From NCBI GenBank assembly GCA_947456805.1, contig CANGTN010000012.1:1-50764 (forward strand): a stretch of DNA of 50,764 nucleotides. The letters are read 5' to 3'. Made by a program: the position numbers and the translations under genes. This document shows positions 8,844-17,245 of the stretch, piece by piece; within the stretch, counting starts at the first letter, position 1, and each line of letters begins with the position of its first letter. The notes beneath the pieces are model-generated. The model did not search any database and was not told the origin of the DNA. It saw nothing but the letters and a program-made list of their open reading frames with translations. This DNA is from Chitinophagaceae bacterium (lineage in GTDB: Bacteria > Bacteroidota > Bacteroidia > Chitinophagales > Chitinophagaceae).

Positions 8844-9815
8844 TTATAAAATACTCGTATTGTTTATTTTTTCTAAAATTTTATGTGCTACTTCCATAGC
8901 AAGAAAACCATCAATTTCACTTACCACAGTTGGTTTGTTGTGAAGAATACTGTCTACAAAACTTTGTAGTTCTAGCTTAATTGCATTGCCGTCTGCAATT
9001 ACAGGGTTGGCTATAGCAATTGTTTTTTTACCGCTTGGTGTTTCTAAATCAAACGAAAAAACATCCGTGTCTTCCGGCTTTTTTATTTTAATCAATTCTG
9101 TTTTCTTCTCTAAAAAATCAATGCCTACATAACTGTCTTTTTGGAACAACCGCATCTTACGCATTTTTTTCATACTAATTCTGCTGCTCGTAAGGTTTGC
9201 AACACAACCGTTGTTAAATTCAATCCGCACATTTGCAATGTCAGGCGTATCCGTCATTACAGCCACACCACTGGCACTAATATTTTTTACATCACTTTTT
9301 ACCAAACTCAAAATAATGTCAATATCATGAATCATCAAATCCAGTATCACACTTACTTCTGTGCCACGCGGATTAAATTGTGCCAAACGATGCACTTCAA
9401 TAAACATCGGATTCAACCCCAAATCTTTAACAGCCAAATATGCCGGATTAAATCTTTCTACATGCCCTACTTGCATTTTTACATTAGCCTCATGCACCAT
9501 GTCAACTAAATCTTTTGCTTCCGGAATCGTGTTGCACAAAGGTTTCTCTACAAATACATGCTTCCCTTTTCTTACAGCTTTCATGCACACTTCATGATGC
9601 CAGTCTGTAGGTACAACTACATCAATAATGTCGCAAGAATCAATCAATTTATCCTCATCCATGAAGCGTTTCAAGCCATAGTCTGCCATTACAGATTTTG
9701 CATTATCATTGTTAGGGTCAAAAAAACCTACCAGTTTCACTCCTTCAATTTCTTTCCAATTATTCAGATGAAATTTTCCCAAATGGCCAACGCCAAATAC
9801 TCCAACTTTAAGCAT
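8844..9815 (-). CDS. Gfo/Idh/MocA family oxidoreductase
   Basis: 323 residues. The N-terminal NAD(P)-binding fold has GVGHLG at 8-13, and the family signature VEKPL is at 89-93. The C-terminal alpha/beta domain contains MIHDIDI, the usual catalytic Asp/His region. Family members oxidise or reduce sugars and sugar nucleotides. Its position as first gene of an operon with a lipid-linked sugar transferase suggests a sugar-nucleotide substrate, but this is inference. The upstream region carries the dispersed repeat copy at 9838-9911. Confidence 0.88.
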   Translation of the reverse strand: MLKVGVFGVGHLGKFHLNNWKEIEGVKLVGFFDPNNDNAKSVMADYGLKRFMDEDKLIDSCDIIDVVVPTDWHHEVCMKAVRKGKHVFVEKPLCNTIPEAKDLVDMVHEANVKMQVGHVERFNPAYLAVKDLGLNPMFIEVHRLAQFNPRGTEVSVILDLMIHDIDIILSLVKSDVKNISASGVAVMTDTPDIANVRIEFNNGCVANLTSSRISMKKMRKMRLFQKDSYVGIDFLEKKTELIKIKKPEDTDVFSFDLETPSGKKTIAIANPVIADGNAIKLELQSFVDSILHNKPTVVSEIDGFLAMEVAHKILEKINNTSIL

Positions 9816-9837
9816 AGTAACGATTTTGTCAAATGAT

Positions 9838-9911
9838 GTTGAAGTGTATTGTTTTACTATGACACCGGCATTTGTATGTTATGGCGTCTTCGTTGCGTCG
9901 CACACTTCAAC
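9838..9911 (+). repeat. Dispersed GTTGCGTCGCACACTT repeat, copy A, in an inverted-repeat element
   Basis: The 16-base motif GTTGCGTCGCACACTT is at 9892-9907. Here it is the right end of a 74-base structure bounded by perfect 10-bp inverted ends, GTTGAAGTGT (9838-9847) and ACACTTCAAC (9902-9911). A weaker inner stem is formed by GACACC (9861-9866) and GGCGTC (9883-9888) with one mismatch. It lies upstream of the Gfo/Idh gene. Related copies are at 27143 and 43694. A REP- or MITE-like intergenic element is the likely class. Confidence 0.6.
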
Positions 9912-10185
9912 GTTCAGTTATTAATTGAGCAATTTATTCTCGGCTGTAAAGATAACCATTGCCATTACCCAATCTTACTACATGCATTGTATGTGGAAAT
10001 GTTGGGTTTTTAACTTTTTTAGATGATAGATAAAAGTTGACTGCCGACAGATTAAAACACAACTTTTTCAACCTGTTGACCTTTTAAACTCTAAGCTATA
10101 TAACTAAAAACATTATAACTACATAAATAAAATACCACCCTGATACCTCACAATCATAATGAATTTAAAGTTCTATAAAAAAAGA
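9912..10185. other. Intergenic stretch without recognised gene
   Basis: AT-rich sequence between the repeat element and the tRNA-Asp promoter. No open frame with a credible start, no RNA fold and no further repeat was seen here. Confidence 0.5.
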
Positions 10186-10218
10186 TTTGTTTATAAAAAA
10201 AAGTTGCCCTTATATTTG
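10186..10218 (+). promoter_or_regulatory. tRNA-Asp promoter (TTTG-N21-TATATTTG)
   Basis: TTTG at 10186-10189 and a consensus TAnnTTTG box, TATATTTG, at 10211-10218 with 21 bases between. The tRNA begins 17 bases after the box. This fits the Bacteroidota housekeeping sigma pattern. Confidence 0.7.
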
Positions 10219-10235
10219 CAACCCGAGAATTACTA

Positions 10236-10309
10236 GGATCGGTAGTTCAGTTGGTTAGAATGCCGCCCTGTCACGGCGGAGGTCGCGGGTTCGAGTCCCG
10301 TCCGGTCCG
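10236..10309 (+). tRNA. tRNA-Asp (anticodon GTC)
   Basis: A 74-base cloverleaf can be folded by eye. The acceptor stem GGATCGG pairs with CCGGTCC with one T-G pair. The anticodon stem CCGCC/GGCGG encloses the loop CTGTCAC, giving anticodon GTC. The T arm is GCGGG-TTCGAGT-CCCGT. The discriminator base is G, as expected for Asp. CCA is not encoded. It is followed by its own terminator. Confidence 0.97.
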
Positions 10310-10313
10310 CGTT

Positions 10314-10343
10314 AAAAAACCCTTTATTCATAAGGGTTTTTTT
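10314..10343 (+). terminator. tRNA-Asp terminator
   Basis: AAAAAACCCTT (10314-10324) pairs with AAGGGTTTTTT from 10332 across a 7-base loop, with a T run on the 3' side, immediately after the tRNA. Confidence 0.85.
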
Positions 10344-10872
10344 GTGCACGAATGGTTTTAAAATATACACTGATTATTTCTTCCCCCAACGTATAATTAT
10401 ATTGTCAAACTAAAATCTAATTGAGTTCAAGCAATAGTGCTAAGCGATTAATGCAATGAAATCTTTATAACCCTAAGTTTTATAATATCGCGTTGTTAAA
10501 AGATAACGTTTTTAAAGTATAGTCATTAAATCAGAAAAATATCCTTTTTAGGAAGGATTGTAATGTAAACAAGAAATCAAATGATACAAGCTCTTGAAGA
10601 AACTACTAAATGTTATATTAGAATATTACCGTTTAATTGAAATATAATTTTTTGCCTAAATAGGCTAGGGGCTTGGTATAAACTAGTGAAAGATTTTGTG
10701 GTAATTGTTACTGAAAAATACCTAAAAATCTTTGTTTTTATTTCTTCTTACAGCATACTATTTGTAAATAAAGATTAGTATTAAAAGATCTTGATTAATG
10801 AAAATTACCCAATATTTTTCATTAATAATCTGTATTATTCTTTAATACTTTTTCTTTACTTTTTACTATGTT
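10344..10872. other. Gene-free stretch of about 530 bases
   Basis: AT-rich region between the tRNA-Asp terminator and the stop of the minus-strand gene at 10873. The only open frame with an ATG that I noticed is 19 codons (10581-10640), with no supporting signal. No tRNA 3'-end duplication, which would mark an integration site, was found. I see nothing else of substance. Confidence 0.5.
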
Positions 10873-12144
10873 TTACTTGTTTTCTTTTCTAATTTTCTTG
10901 TAGGTCTCCAGCTTCTTTTTAAAAAATAAAAAATTTCTTTTATCGATCAGGGATGTTATTTCCTGATACATATTTTTATATTTTATACTTTGTTTTGATT
11001 TTATCAATTTGATCTCAACTAATAACCTTTGAATTAAAAAATAATCATGCATAATAAAAACGATGTCGGTAGATTTTAATCTGTTTAAAATTCTTTTCGA
11101 ATCTGCTGGTTTATTTAATTGTAACAAATTAATTGCTTTTACCAAATCCAAAGCTTCAAGGTATCCATTATCCAATGTAAAATCTGGAACTCTTTTATAA
11201 TCTAGTTCACATATTTCAATCATTTGTTTTGCCTCTTTGGGACGTTCAATTAAATTAAAAACATCTGCAAGAACAAACTGAAAATAAGGGAAGTTGTTGT
11301 GCTCTTTTTTTCTTTTGTTAATATTTATTGCTTCTATCATACTCAGTGCAATCCATCGTTCTAATTCAGTTGTATTGTTATTCAAATAATTTTCTAAAAT
11401 ATTGCATGCATATTTTCTGCCAATCGGAAAAGGATGAGTTGTTTGGTCGAGTTCAATGCTATTGATGATTGTTATTATTTTTGAACGCAATGGGTTATTA
11501 GAAAGTGCATAACCTAAATAAAGTAAGCAGTTACCAAATAATTGTGCTTCTGTATTTTTCTTTTCATTGAGATATTTTTTTAGATGTAATGCATACCCCG
11601 ACGACAACATGTCGATGAATGGAAATCTTTCAAAAAAATAAATTTGTGAAGTTGAATTTTTTGATAAAAATGTAGAAGTAGCATTTAGTAATGCTTTATT
11701 CTTAAATAGCAACAATGCAATGTTTTTACTCGCATTATGATAATTTTCATCTTGTTGAGTATTGCTTGTACTGATAGCATAAAATAGTTTGATGTACTTG
11801 ATGTCTTTAGCATCAACTAACTCATCGGATTTTTGGTAATCGTTTATAAAATTCTCAAAATTTTCATAACCGCAATAAATAGATAAGTAGTGAAGCGAAG
11901 TGTTGGAAATTTTTACACCATCAATAATATACCCAAATAACCTTCGTAAGGTTTGAAAACTAATTCTTACATGAATTTTTTGAAAAATACTTTCAGAAAG
12001 CTCAATACAATCTTTAGAATATAATATTTTCTTACCAAAGGTATTTTCAATCGCTTCTTTTATATGCTGATAATCTTTTTTCAAAATGGAATAAAATGGA
12101 ATTTTTTGTAAAAGTATAGACTTAAATCTTTGTATTAAAATCAT
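10873..12144 (-). CDS. Hypothetical protein with N-terminal HTH-like domain, possible regulator
   Basis: 423 residues with no signal peptide. Residues about 20-105 carry the pattern ISFQTLRRLFGYIIDG... SNTSLHYLSIYCGYENFENF. This resembles a Bacteroidota N-terminal module in which a helix-turn-helix-like half is followed by a TLxxLSxYxGYxxxxxF motif. The remaining 300 residues look all-helical and TPR-like (short amphipathic helices, no catalytic motif). The start codon lies only 29 bases from the divergent start at 12174, so the two promoters must overlap the facing coding ends. I infer a possible regulator of the neighbouring surface protein. The function is not established. Confidence 0.6.
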   Translation of the reverse strand: MILIQRFKSILLQKIPFYSILKKDYQHIKEAIENTFGKKILYSKDCIELSESIFQKIHVRISFQTLRRLFGYIIDGVKISNTSLHYLSIYCGYENFENFINDYQKSDELVDAKDIKYIKLFYAISTSNTQQDENYHNASKNIALLLFKNKALLNATSTFLSKNSTSQIYFFERFPFIDMLSSGYALHLKKYLNEKKNTEAQLFGNCLLYLGYALSNNPLRSKIITIINSIELDQTTHPFPIGRKYACNILENYLNNNTTELERWIALSMIEAININKRKKEHNNFPYFQFVLADVFNLIERPKEAKQMIEICELDYKRVPDFTLDNGYLEALDLVKAINLLQLNKPADSKRILNRLKSTDIVFIMHDYFLIQRLLVEIKLIKSKQSIKYKNMYQEITSLIDKRNFLFFKKKLETYKKIRKENK

Positions 12145-12173
12145 TAAATACCAATCAAGTAATTATACTATTT

Positions 12174-14480
12174 ATGAAAAAATCATTTCACAATTTTTTT
12201 TACTTTTCTATACTGGTAATAACCCAAGTTATAGTAGGATTTAATGCAATGTCTCAAACTACTGAAATCTTCACTACCCCTGGTAGTTTTCAATGGACGT
12301 GCCCACCAACAGTTACATCTGTTACAGTCCAAGTATGGGGTGGAGGTGGAAAAGGCAGTACAAAAACGATAGGAAGCAGCACACTAAAAGGCGGTGGCGG
12401 TGGAGGTGGGGCTTTTGCTTCAGCTACACTTGCTGTTGTACCTGGACAAAATTATTTTGGTTCGATAGGATTGGGCAGCAATAACAATGCAACTGATGGA
12501 GAATCTTCTTGGTTCTCGAATAATACTATCAGCGTAAACGCTGCTGGTGGATTTTCTGTATCTAATAATACACCAACTGGTGGAGGTGGAGGTACAAGTG
12601 CTGCATCAGTTGGCACTACAATTTATTCAGGTGGTGTTGGTTGTAACGGAGCCTTACCATCTGGAAATGGAGGAGGTGGTGGATCTTCAGCTGGCTCTTT
12701 AGCTAATGGGAACAATGCAACCAGTTCAACTGGGGCTATCGCACCAACAAACGGTGGTAATGGAGGAAATGCTGGTGCTACACCTACCAATGGCGCAATT
12801 CCAGGAGGAGGAGGTGGTGGTTACATAGCTTCATTTAGTAGTACTGCAATTAACGGTGGCAATGGTGGCAATGGTCAAGTAAAATTAATTTATACAATTG
12901 TGCCTTGCTCTGGAACACCTAATAATGGAACAATTGCTTTACAAAATTATTCTGGAATGGGTGGACTTGTTCAAACAATTTCTAGCACTGGATTATCTGA
13001 AACATCGGGAATTACATTACAATGGCAATCATCTACAGATGGGGGTGTTACCTTTAATAGTTTAAATCTAATTACTCCTAATGAACAAATTAAGCCCATG
13101 GTAACTACTTCTTATAGGTTAAAATCTACTTGCACAAATAGTGGATTTATTAGTTATTCCAATATTGTAACATACACTGCAACTGGGGTTCAAATGCCAG
13201 TAAACTCCGATGGTTCTGAGTTAACCAATTGCAACAATACAATATATGATCCTGGCGGTAATTCAAATCCAGCTACTTCAATAAATAGTTATTTGGTGAT
13301 TTATCCTTCAATACCCACTCATAAAGCAAATTTAAAATTTTCAATGTTTGACTTAGGTACATCTACTGACAGGTTAATCATTTATAATGGTAACAATTTT
13401 ACATTTCCTCAAATAGGAACTTATACTGGATCTATCATTCCTCCTTCAATTACCTCAACAGCTACTGATGGAAGTTTAACATTAAGATATATATCTAGTT
13501 CTGATTATATTAACAAAGGGCCAGGTTTTATTGCTTCTTTAATTTGTCTTGCCCCTTGTACCACCCCAGCCAATCAACCCACCAACTTAACATTTTCAAA
13601 CATAACTTCTACTTCTATTAAAGGAACATTTGCACCACCAGTTTCAGCACCAAGTGGTTATTTAGTATTAAGAAGCACCAGTGCAACTCCGCCTGGTATG
13701 TCAAATGGTGTAACATTAACTTCTGGTAGTTCTTTTGGTAGTGCAGGACAAACTTATTATGTTATTGTAGGAAATGCAACTACTTCCTCAGCCACAATTT
13801 TTGTTGATAATGGACTTGTCGCTTCAACAAATTATTATTATTACATCTATTCATATAATGACAATTGTGCTAGTGGCCCATATTATCAGCCTCTCAACCC
13901 TCTAACAGGAAATCAATCAACAACAACTGCATTACCTGTAAACATATTAAATGTAACAGCAGCACAAAAGAATGCAGGCATAGAAGTAAACTGGAACACT
14001 GCATCAGAAAGCAATATGGACAGCTACGAAGTAGAAGAAAGCAGCAATGGAACAACGTTCACCAAAGCGGCAACAGTAGCTGCGAAGAACGGCGCCAGCA
14101 ATGCTTACAACTGGTTTGATGCAACGGTGAACAATGGCGACAATTACTATCGTATTAAAGCAATAGAGAAAAACGGAACGGTGAAATACAGCAATATAGT
14201 AAAAGTAAAAATTGGAGGCAAGAATGCAGAATTCACGGTATATCCAAACCCTGTGAAAGATGGCATCATCAATTTGCAAATGAGCAATGTAGAGAAGGGT
14301 GTGTACACCGTAAAAATCTTTAACAATGCGGGCCAGGAAGTAGCCAACAGAAGGATTATAAACAATGGTGGAAGTGCTACCGAAACCATCACATTGGATA
14401 AAGGCATTGCAAAGGGCAACTACAAAATGCAAATCACCAATGGATCAACATCGGTAATAAAATCAGTAATTGTAGATTAA
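12174..14480 (+). CDS. T9SS-secreted glycine-rich multidomain surface protein
   Basis: 768 residues. A signal peptide covers about 1-28. A glycine-rich domain with the start TTPGSFQWTCPPTVTSVTVQVWG lies at about 29-242 and is full of GGGGG runs. An Ig/SprB-like stretch follows (243-335). A CUB-like domain is at about 342-455 (FDLGTSTDRLIIYNG) and a fibronectin-III-like domain at about 464-580. A linker module is at 589-680. The last residues from 684 form a type IX secretion sorting tail (FTVYPNPVKDG, YTVKIFNNAGQEV, KGNYKMQITNG). It is predicted to be exported through T9SS and either attached to the surface or released. An adhesin or matrix role is inferred. The 3' part has a different base composition from the rest. 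It is followed by a perfect terminator. Confidence 0.85.
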   Translation: MKKSFHNFFYFSILVITQVIVGFNAMSQTTEIFTTPGSFQWTCPPTVTSVTVQVWGGGGKGSTKTIGSSTLKGGGGGGGAFASATLAVVPGQNYFGSIGLGSNNNATDGESSWFSNNTISVNAAGGFSVSNNTPTGGGGGTSAASVGTTIYSGGVGCNGALPSGNGGGGGSSAGSLANGNNATSSTGAIAPTNGGNGGNAGATPTNGAIPGGGGGGYIASFSSTAINGGNGGNGQVKLIYTIVPCSGTPNNGTIALQNYSGMGGLVQTISSTGLSETSGITLQWQSSTDGGVTFNSLNLITPNEQIKPMVTTSYRLKSTCTNSGFISYSNIVTYTATGVQMPVNSDGSELTNCNNTIYDPGGNSNPATSINSYLVIYPSIPTHKANLKFSMFDLGTSTDRLIIYNGNNFTFPQIGTYTGSIIPPSITSTATDGSLTLRYISSSDYINKGPGFIASLICLAPCTTPANQPTNLTFSNITSTSIKGTFAPPVSAPSGYLVLRSTSATPPGMSNGVTLTSGSSFGSAGQTYYVIVGNATTSSATIFVDNGLVASTNYYYYIYSYNDNCASGPYYQPLNPLTGNQSTTTALPVNILNVTAAQKNAGIEVNWNTASESNMDSYEVEESSNGTTFTKAATVAAKNGASNAYNWFDATVNNGDNYYRIKAIEKNGTVKYSNIVKVKIGGKNAEFTVYPNPVKDGIINLQMSNVEKGVYTVKIFNNAGQEVANRRIINNGGSATETITLDKGIAKGNYKMQITNGSTSVIKSVIVD

Positions 14481-14495
14481 AAAAAATAGTATAGC

Positions 14496-14533
14496 AGTTT
14501 AGGGAGTTTAAAAACAAACTCCCTAAACTTTTC
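14496..14533 (+). terminator. Terminator after the T9SS surface protein gene
   Basis: Perfect 14-bp stem, AGTTTAGGGAGTTT (14496-14509) and AAACTCCCTAAACT (14516-14529), with loop AAAAAC and a short T run. It begins 16 bases after the stop codon. Confidence 0.88.
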
Positions 14534-14586
14534 CAACTTCTTCAACCTCTTAAAACAAATGAAAATGAAATTCATAAAACACAATT

Positions 14587-14605
14587 AATTACACAATGTG
14601 TAATT
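14587..14605. repeat. 19-base odd palindrome AATTACACA-A-TGTGTAATT
   Basis: Two exact 9-base half-sites around a single central A, so it cannot form a hairpin with a full stem. It resembles a dimeric operator more than a terminator. It lies 428 bases upstream of the next start codon, with no known binding protein. Confidence 0.35.
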
Positions 14606-15032
14606 CTTTTAATACTTCTATTACCAGGTATAGCCGTCCATAAACGCTTTACAAATTATAAATGTTAAAGCCGCAAAATATAGAAATAGAAAAATTAATT
14701 TTCTGGTCATAGTCTAGGTCTAAAGTTATGTGTTGAACTGCTCAAATTTTTTTGCTCAAAATGGCTTTTATTGTCTCACTGTGTTTTTTTCTACTTATAT
14801 GAATTGATTAAAAGTATAACTGTTACTGTAAGTTCCTACTTTTTACTATAGTTCAAAAATTTTGCAGGTCGTTATTATTGTTGCTCTTTACTAAATGAAG
14901 TTCAAAAGATATTTTGAGCCAATTAAAATCAATAACAATGTAGTTTGAAAATTTTCCATAACATTTCAAAAATTTTATCCTCAAAATACGCCTATTTTTA
15001 CCTTTCTTATAAAAGAGCCAAAACCAACTATT
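14606..15032. other. Intergenic stretch upstream of the VGIGT-type surface protein
   Basis: About 430 AT-rich bases. It must hold the promoter of the gene at 15033, but no exact TAnnTTTG box was found near the start. No gene or RNA was recognised. Confidence 0.4.
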
Positions 15033-16622
15033 ATGAATTCTACTATCAAATCAATTTCTGCTACTTGCATTTTACTTCTAGCTACCACACTGCTCAAAGC
15101 CCAAGTAGGCATTGGGACAATCAGTCCGCAGGCAAGTGCAAAACTAGATATAACCGCTGTCGATAAAGGTATTCTGATTCCGAGAGTTTCTTTAACGGGA
15201 ACAAACGATGTTTCTACCATTACCTCTCCAGCCACTGGGCTGTTAGTATATAATACGGCTACTGCCGGAAGCGGTTCACTCGCTGTGGAACCTGGGTTTT
15301 ATTACTTTAACAGTAACTGGAAAATGCTATCCAGTAGCCAAAATAGCTGGTCAATAAAAGGTAATTATTCATCTGCGACAGAAAATTTTGGAACGCTTGG
15401 TAATAATCATATTGACTTTTTAACCAATGGTATTGTGAGGGGAAGAATGAACAATCTGGGAGAGTTTAATTGGGGGACTACTTCCACGGCACAAGCTGGA
15501 GATTTAATGGCAGCAGTCGGCAATTCAATATTTCCTTGGGCGTTAAATGGTTATTCATCTCAAAATGGTGCTGGTGTATACGGATCCATCACAGGGGGGA
15601 CAACAGTTTTTGCGGGAGTACAGGGTGAATATTATGGTACTGTAGGTGCAAATACCGCTGCAGTGAGGGGGATGAATGGCAGTACTGTGGCTGGAACAGG
15701 TTTTCGAGTTTTAGCGGCAACTGGTCCGCGGGTGGGACTTCAAGGAAATGCCACTGGAACAACTGGTTCGTATACATTTGGAGTGCATGGGTCTTTTAGC
15801 TCTACTGCTATTCGCTGCGGCGCCATATTGGGTGATGATTTTGGTATATCTATGGGTGCGCTTGGCTATTATGCTTCCACTGCTGTGGATTATGGAGTTT
15901 ACGGATTCGGGAATGCATACCAAAATGGTATTGCCGGTGGAAGGTCACAGTCGTTAATTGAACCAAATACACAGATTGGTCTTGGAATTTATGGTGGCGT
16001 TATGGGTGGTTGGATGAAAGGTTTGGTATATGGCACCCATGTAAAGGGTGAACGTTATAGTTTGTATGTAGATGGCAAGACTTATACAAACTCTCCAATT
16101 ACAGAATTGGTAAATACCGGAGATGAAAACAGGCAACCTGCTTATGCAGTAACATCCCTTACTACCGATATGTATGCAAAAGGAAAGGGGCAGTTGACTA
16201 ATGGAGAGGCAAATATTGAACTAGATGCTGCTTTTCTTAAAATGGTTTCTTCCGACCCAGATGATTTGGTAATTACTGTAACACCCACTTCTTCTAGTAC
16301 TGGATTATATATTGCCAAACAGAGTGCTACGGGCTTTGTAATTAAGGAAAATCAAACCAGTAATGGAAGGGTTAGCTTTAACTGGATTGTGGTGGCAACA
16401 AGAAAAGACAATACGGCTATGCAGCATTCTCCTGAGATTCTTAAAGCAAGTTTTGATAAGCGTATGGATGCTGTGATGTTCAATGATAATAATACTAAGG
16501 ATACTCCTGGAAACTTATGGTGGGATGGCCATGATGTTCGTTTTGACCAGCCTCCGGCAAGAAATCAAGACCTTAAAGTGCACAATATTTCTAGAAAAAA
16601 CACAAATATAAAAAACAATTAA
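15033..16622 (+). CDS. Secreted surface protein of the Bacteroidota VGIGT/tail-fibre-like type
   Basis: 529 residues. The signal peptide ends LLKAQ at about 24 and is followed at once by VGIGTISPQASAKLDIT and GILIPRVSLTG. This N-terminus is typical of Bacteroidota exported proteins related to tail-fibre-like adhesins. The middle (about 170-350) has imperfect Gly/Ala/Tyr-rich beta repeats (GVYGSITGGT, GVQGEYYGT, GVHGSFSST, GALGYYAST, GIYGGVMGG). Residues from about 390 (NIELDAAFLKMVSSDPDDLVITVTPT, GFVIKENQTSNGRVSFNWIV) match a C-terminal module common in this protein type. There is no T9SS tail. Remnants of an S74-like chaperone tail lie 270 bases downstream in another frame, so this gene may have belonged to a longer one. 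The function is unknown, and surface attachment is inferred. Confidence 0.65.
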   Translation: MNSTIKSISATCILLLATTLLKAQVGIGTISPQASAKLDITAVDKGILIPRVSLTGTNDVSTITSPATGLLVYNTATAGSGSLAVEPGFYYFNSNWKMLSSSQNSWSIKGNYSSATENFGTLGNNHIDFLTNGIVRGRMNNLGEFNWGTTSTAQAGDLMAAVGNSIFPWALNGYSSQNGAGVYGSITGGTTVFAGVQGEYYGTVGANTAAVRGMNGSTVAGTGFRVLAATGPRVGLQGNATGTTGSYTFGVHGSFSSTAIRCGAILGDDFGISMGALGYYASTAVDYGVYGFGNAYQNGIAGGRSQSLIEPNTQIGLGIYGGVMGGWMKGLVYGTHVKGERYSLYVDGKTYTNSPITELVNTGDENRQPAYAVTSLTTDMYAKGKGQLTNGEANIELDAAFLKMVSSDPDDLVITVTPTSSSTGLYIAKQSATGFVIKENQTSNGRVSFNWIVVATRKDNTAMQHSPEILKASFDKRMDAVMFNDNNTKDTPGNLWWDGHDVRFDQPPARNQDLKVHNISRKNTNIKNN

Positions 16623-16638
16623 TTGGTGACTAAGTTAA

Positions 16639-16851
16639 TTCGGTTGCACTGTCATACAAACAGGCTCGATAAGGGGTTCAAATATTATTTGTGCCCTTGC
16701 TAAACTGCGTTCGGATGAAATTGTGAGCGATTTCAGATCGATTTCCAATCAACTATATAGCCCGCGGGCCCAAGATTTCGACAATGGCCAGCAGGGCGTG
16801 GGGAGCTGGAAGGAAGGCTTGTGGAAGGTCCGTGCAGTTAGGTATTTTTAA
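16639..16851 (+). pseudogene. G+C-richer open fragment without a start codon
   Basis: A 70-codon open stretch preceded in frame by a stop at 16636-16638 and without any ATG. It reads ...LRSDEIVSDFRSISNQLYSPRAQDF... and ends VRAVRYF. The row 16741-16800 has 32 G/C of 60, compared with roughly a third in typical neighbouring sequence. I do not recognise the peptide. It is likely a gene remnant brought in by recombination. It could also be open by chance because stop codons are rarer at this composition. Confidence 0.35.
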
Positions 16852-16888
16852 CTATTTATCTATGTAGAAGTCCGCGCAGCGGCAGTGA

Positions 16889-17194
16889 AATTTTTACGCA
16901 ATAACTTTTACATGGAACACATGCGACAAAGCCAAAGTGGGAATTAAGTCTGCTGGTTTTATTGCACAAGAACTATTGGCCTTGCAGAAAGGATCTAGGA
17001 TAGGAGATAATCTTGATTTAGTCAGTGAAGACAATCCAGAAAAGTTAGTGGCGCGCTGTGGAAATTTATTGCCAGTTGTTGTAAAAGCTATCCAAGAACT
17101 AAGCGACCAGAAAGACCAAGAGATTAAGGAGCTTAAAGAAAGACTTGATAAACTTGAAAAAATAGTACTTAAATTCATGGATAATAAAAAATAA
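16889..17194 (+). pseudogene. Remnant of a Peptidase_S74-like intramolecular chaperone tail
   Basis: The open frame begins after a TGA at 16886-16888 and reads ITFTWN...KVGIKSAGFIAQELL, then ...NLLPVVVKAIQELSDQKDQEIKELKERLDKLEK. This is the C-terminal half of a Peptidase_S74-like chaperone: the IAQE motif, LLPVVVKAIQEL and a terminal coiled coil. The first credible start is GTG at 16937, inside the motif, and no ribosome binding site is visible. The N-terminal half of the domain, including the usual SDERLK segment, is missing. In intact proteins this domain trimerises a fibre and cleaves itself off. Here it is probably a decayed fragment of a surface or tail-fibre-like gene. Confidence 0.6.
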
Positions 17195-17245
17195 ATTGTT
17201 TCGCTTTTTCAAGCATTGATTATTTATTTGATCATACACCACAAC

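Noticed and set aside
10236-10309. tRNA-Asp as an integration site of a mobile element
   Set aside because: No second copy of the tRNA 3' end, integrase or tyrosine recombinase was seen up to the end of the accessory region.
10581-10640. 19-codon open frame in the gap after tRNA-Asp
   Set aside because: No promoter, ribosome binding site or conserved pattern; the length is expected by chance.
16760-16769. Ten-base palindrome GCCCGCGGGC
   Set aside because: Too short and probably a result of the local G+C-rich composition.
15033-17194. Prophage tail region, because of tail-fibre-like and S74-like sequences
   Set aside because: The intact protein has a signal peptide and a Bacteroidota surface-protein N-terminus, and no phage structural or replication genes surround it.
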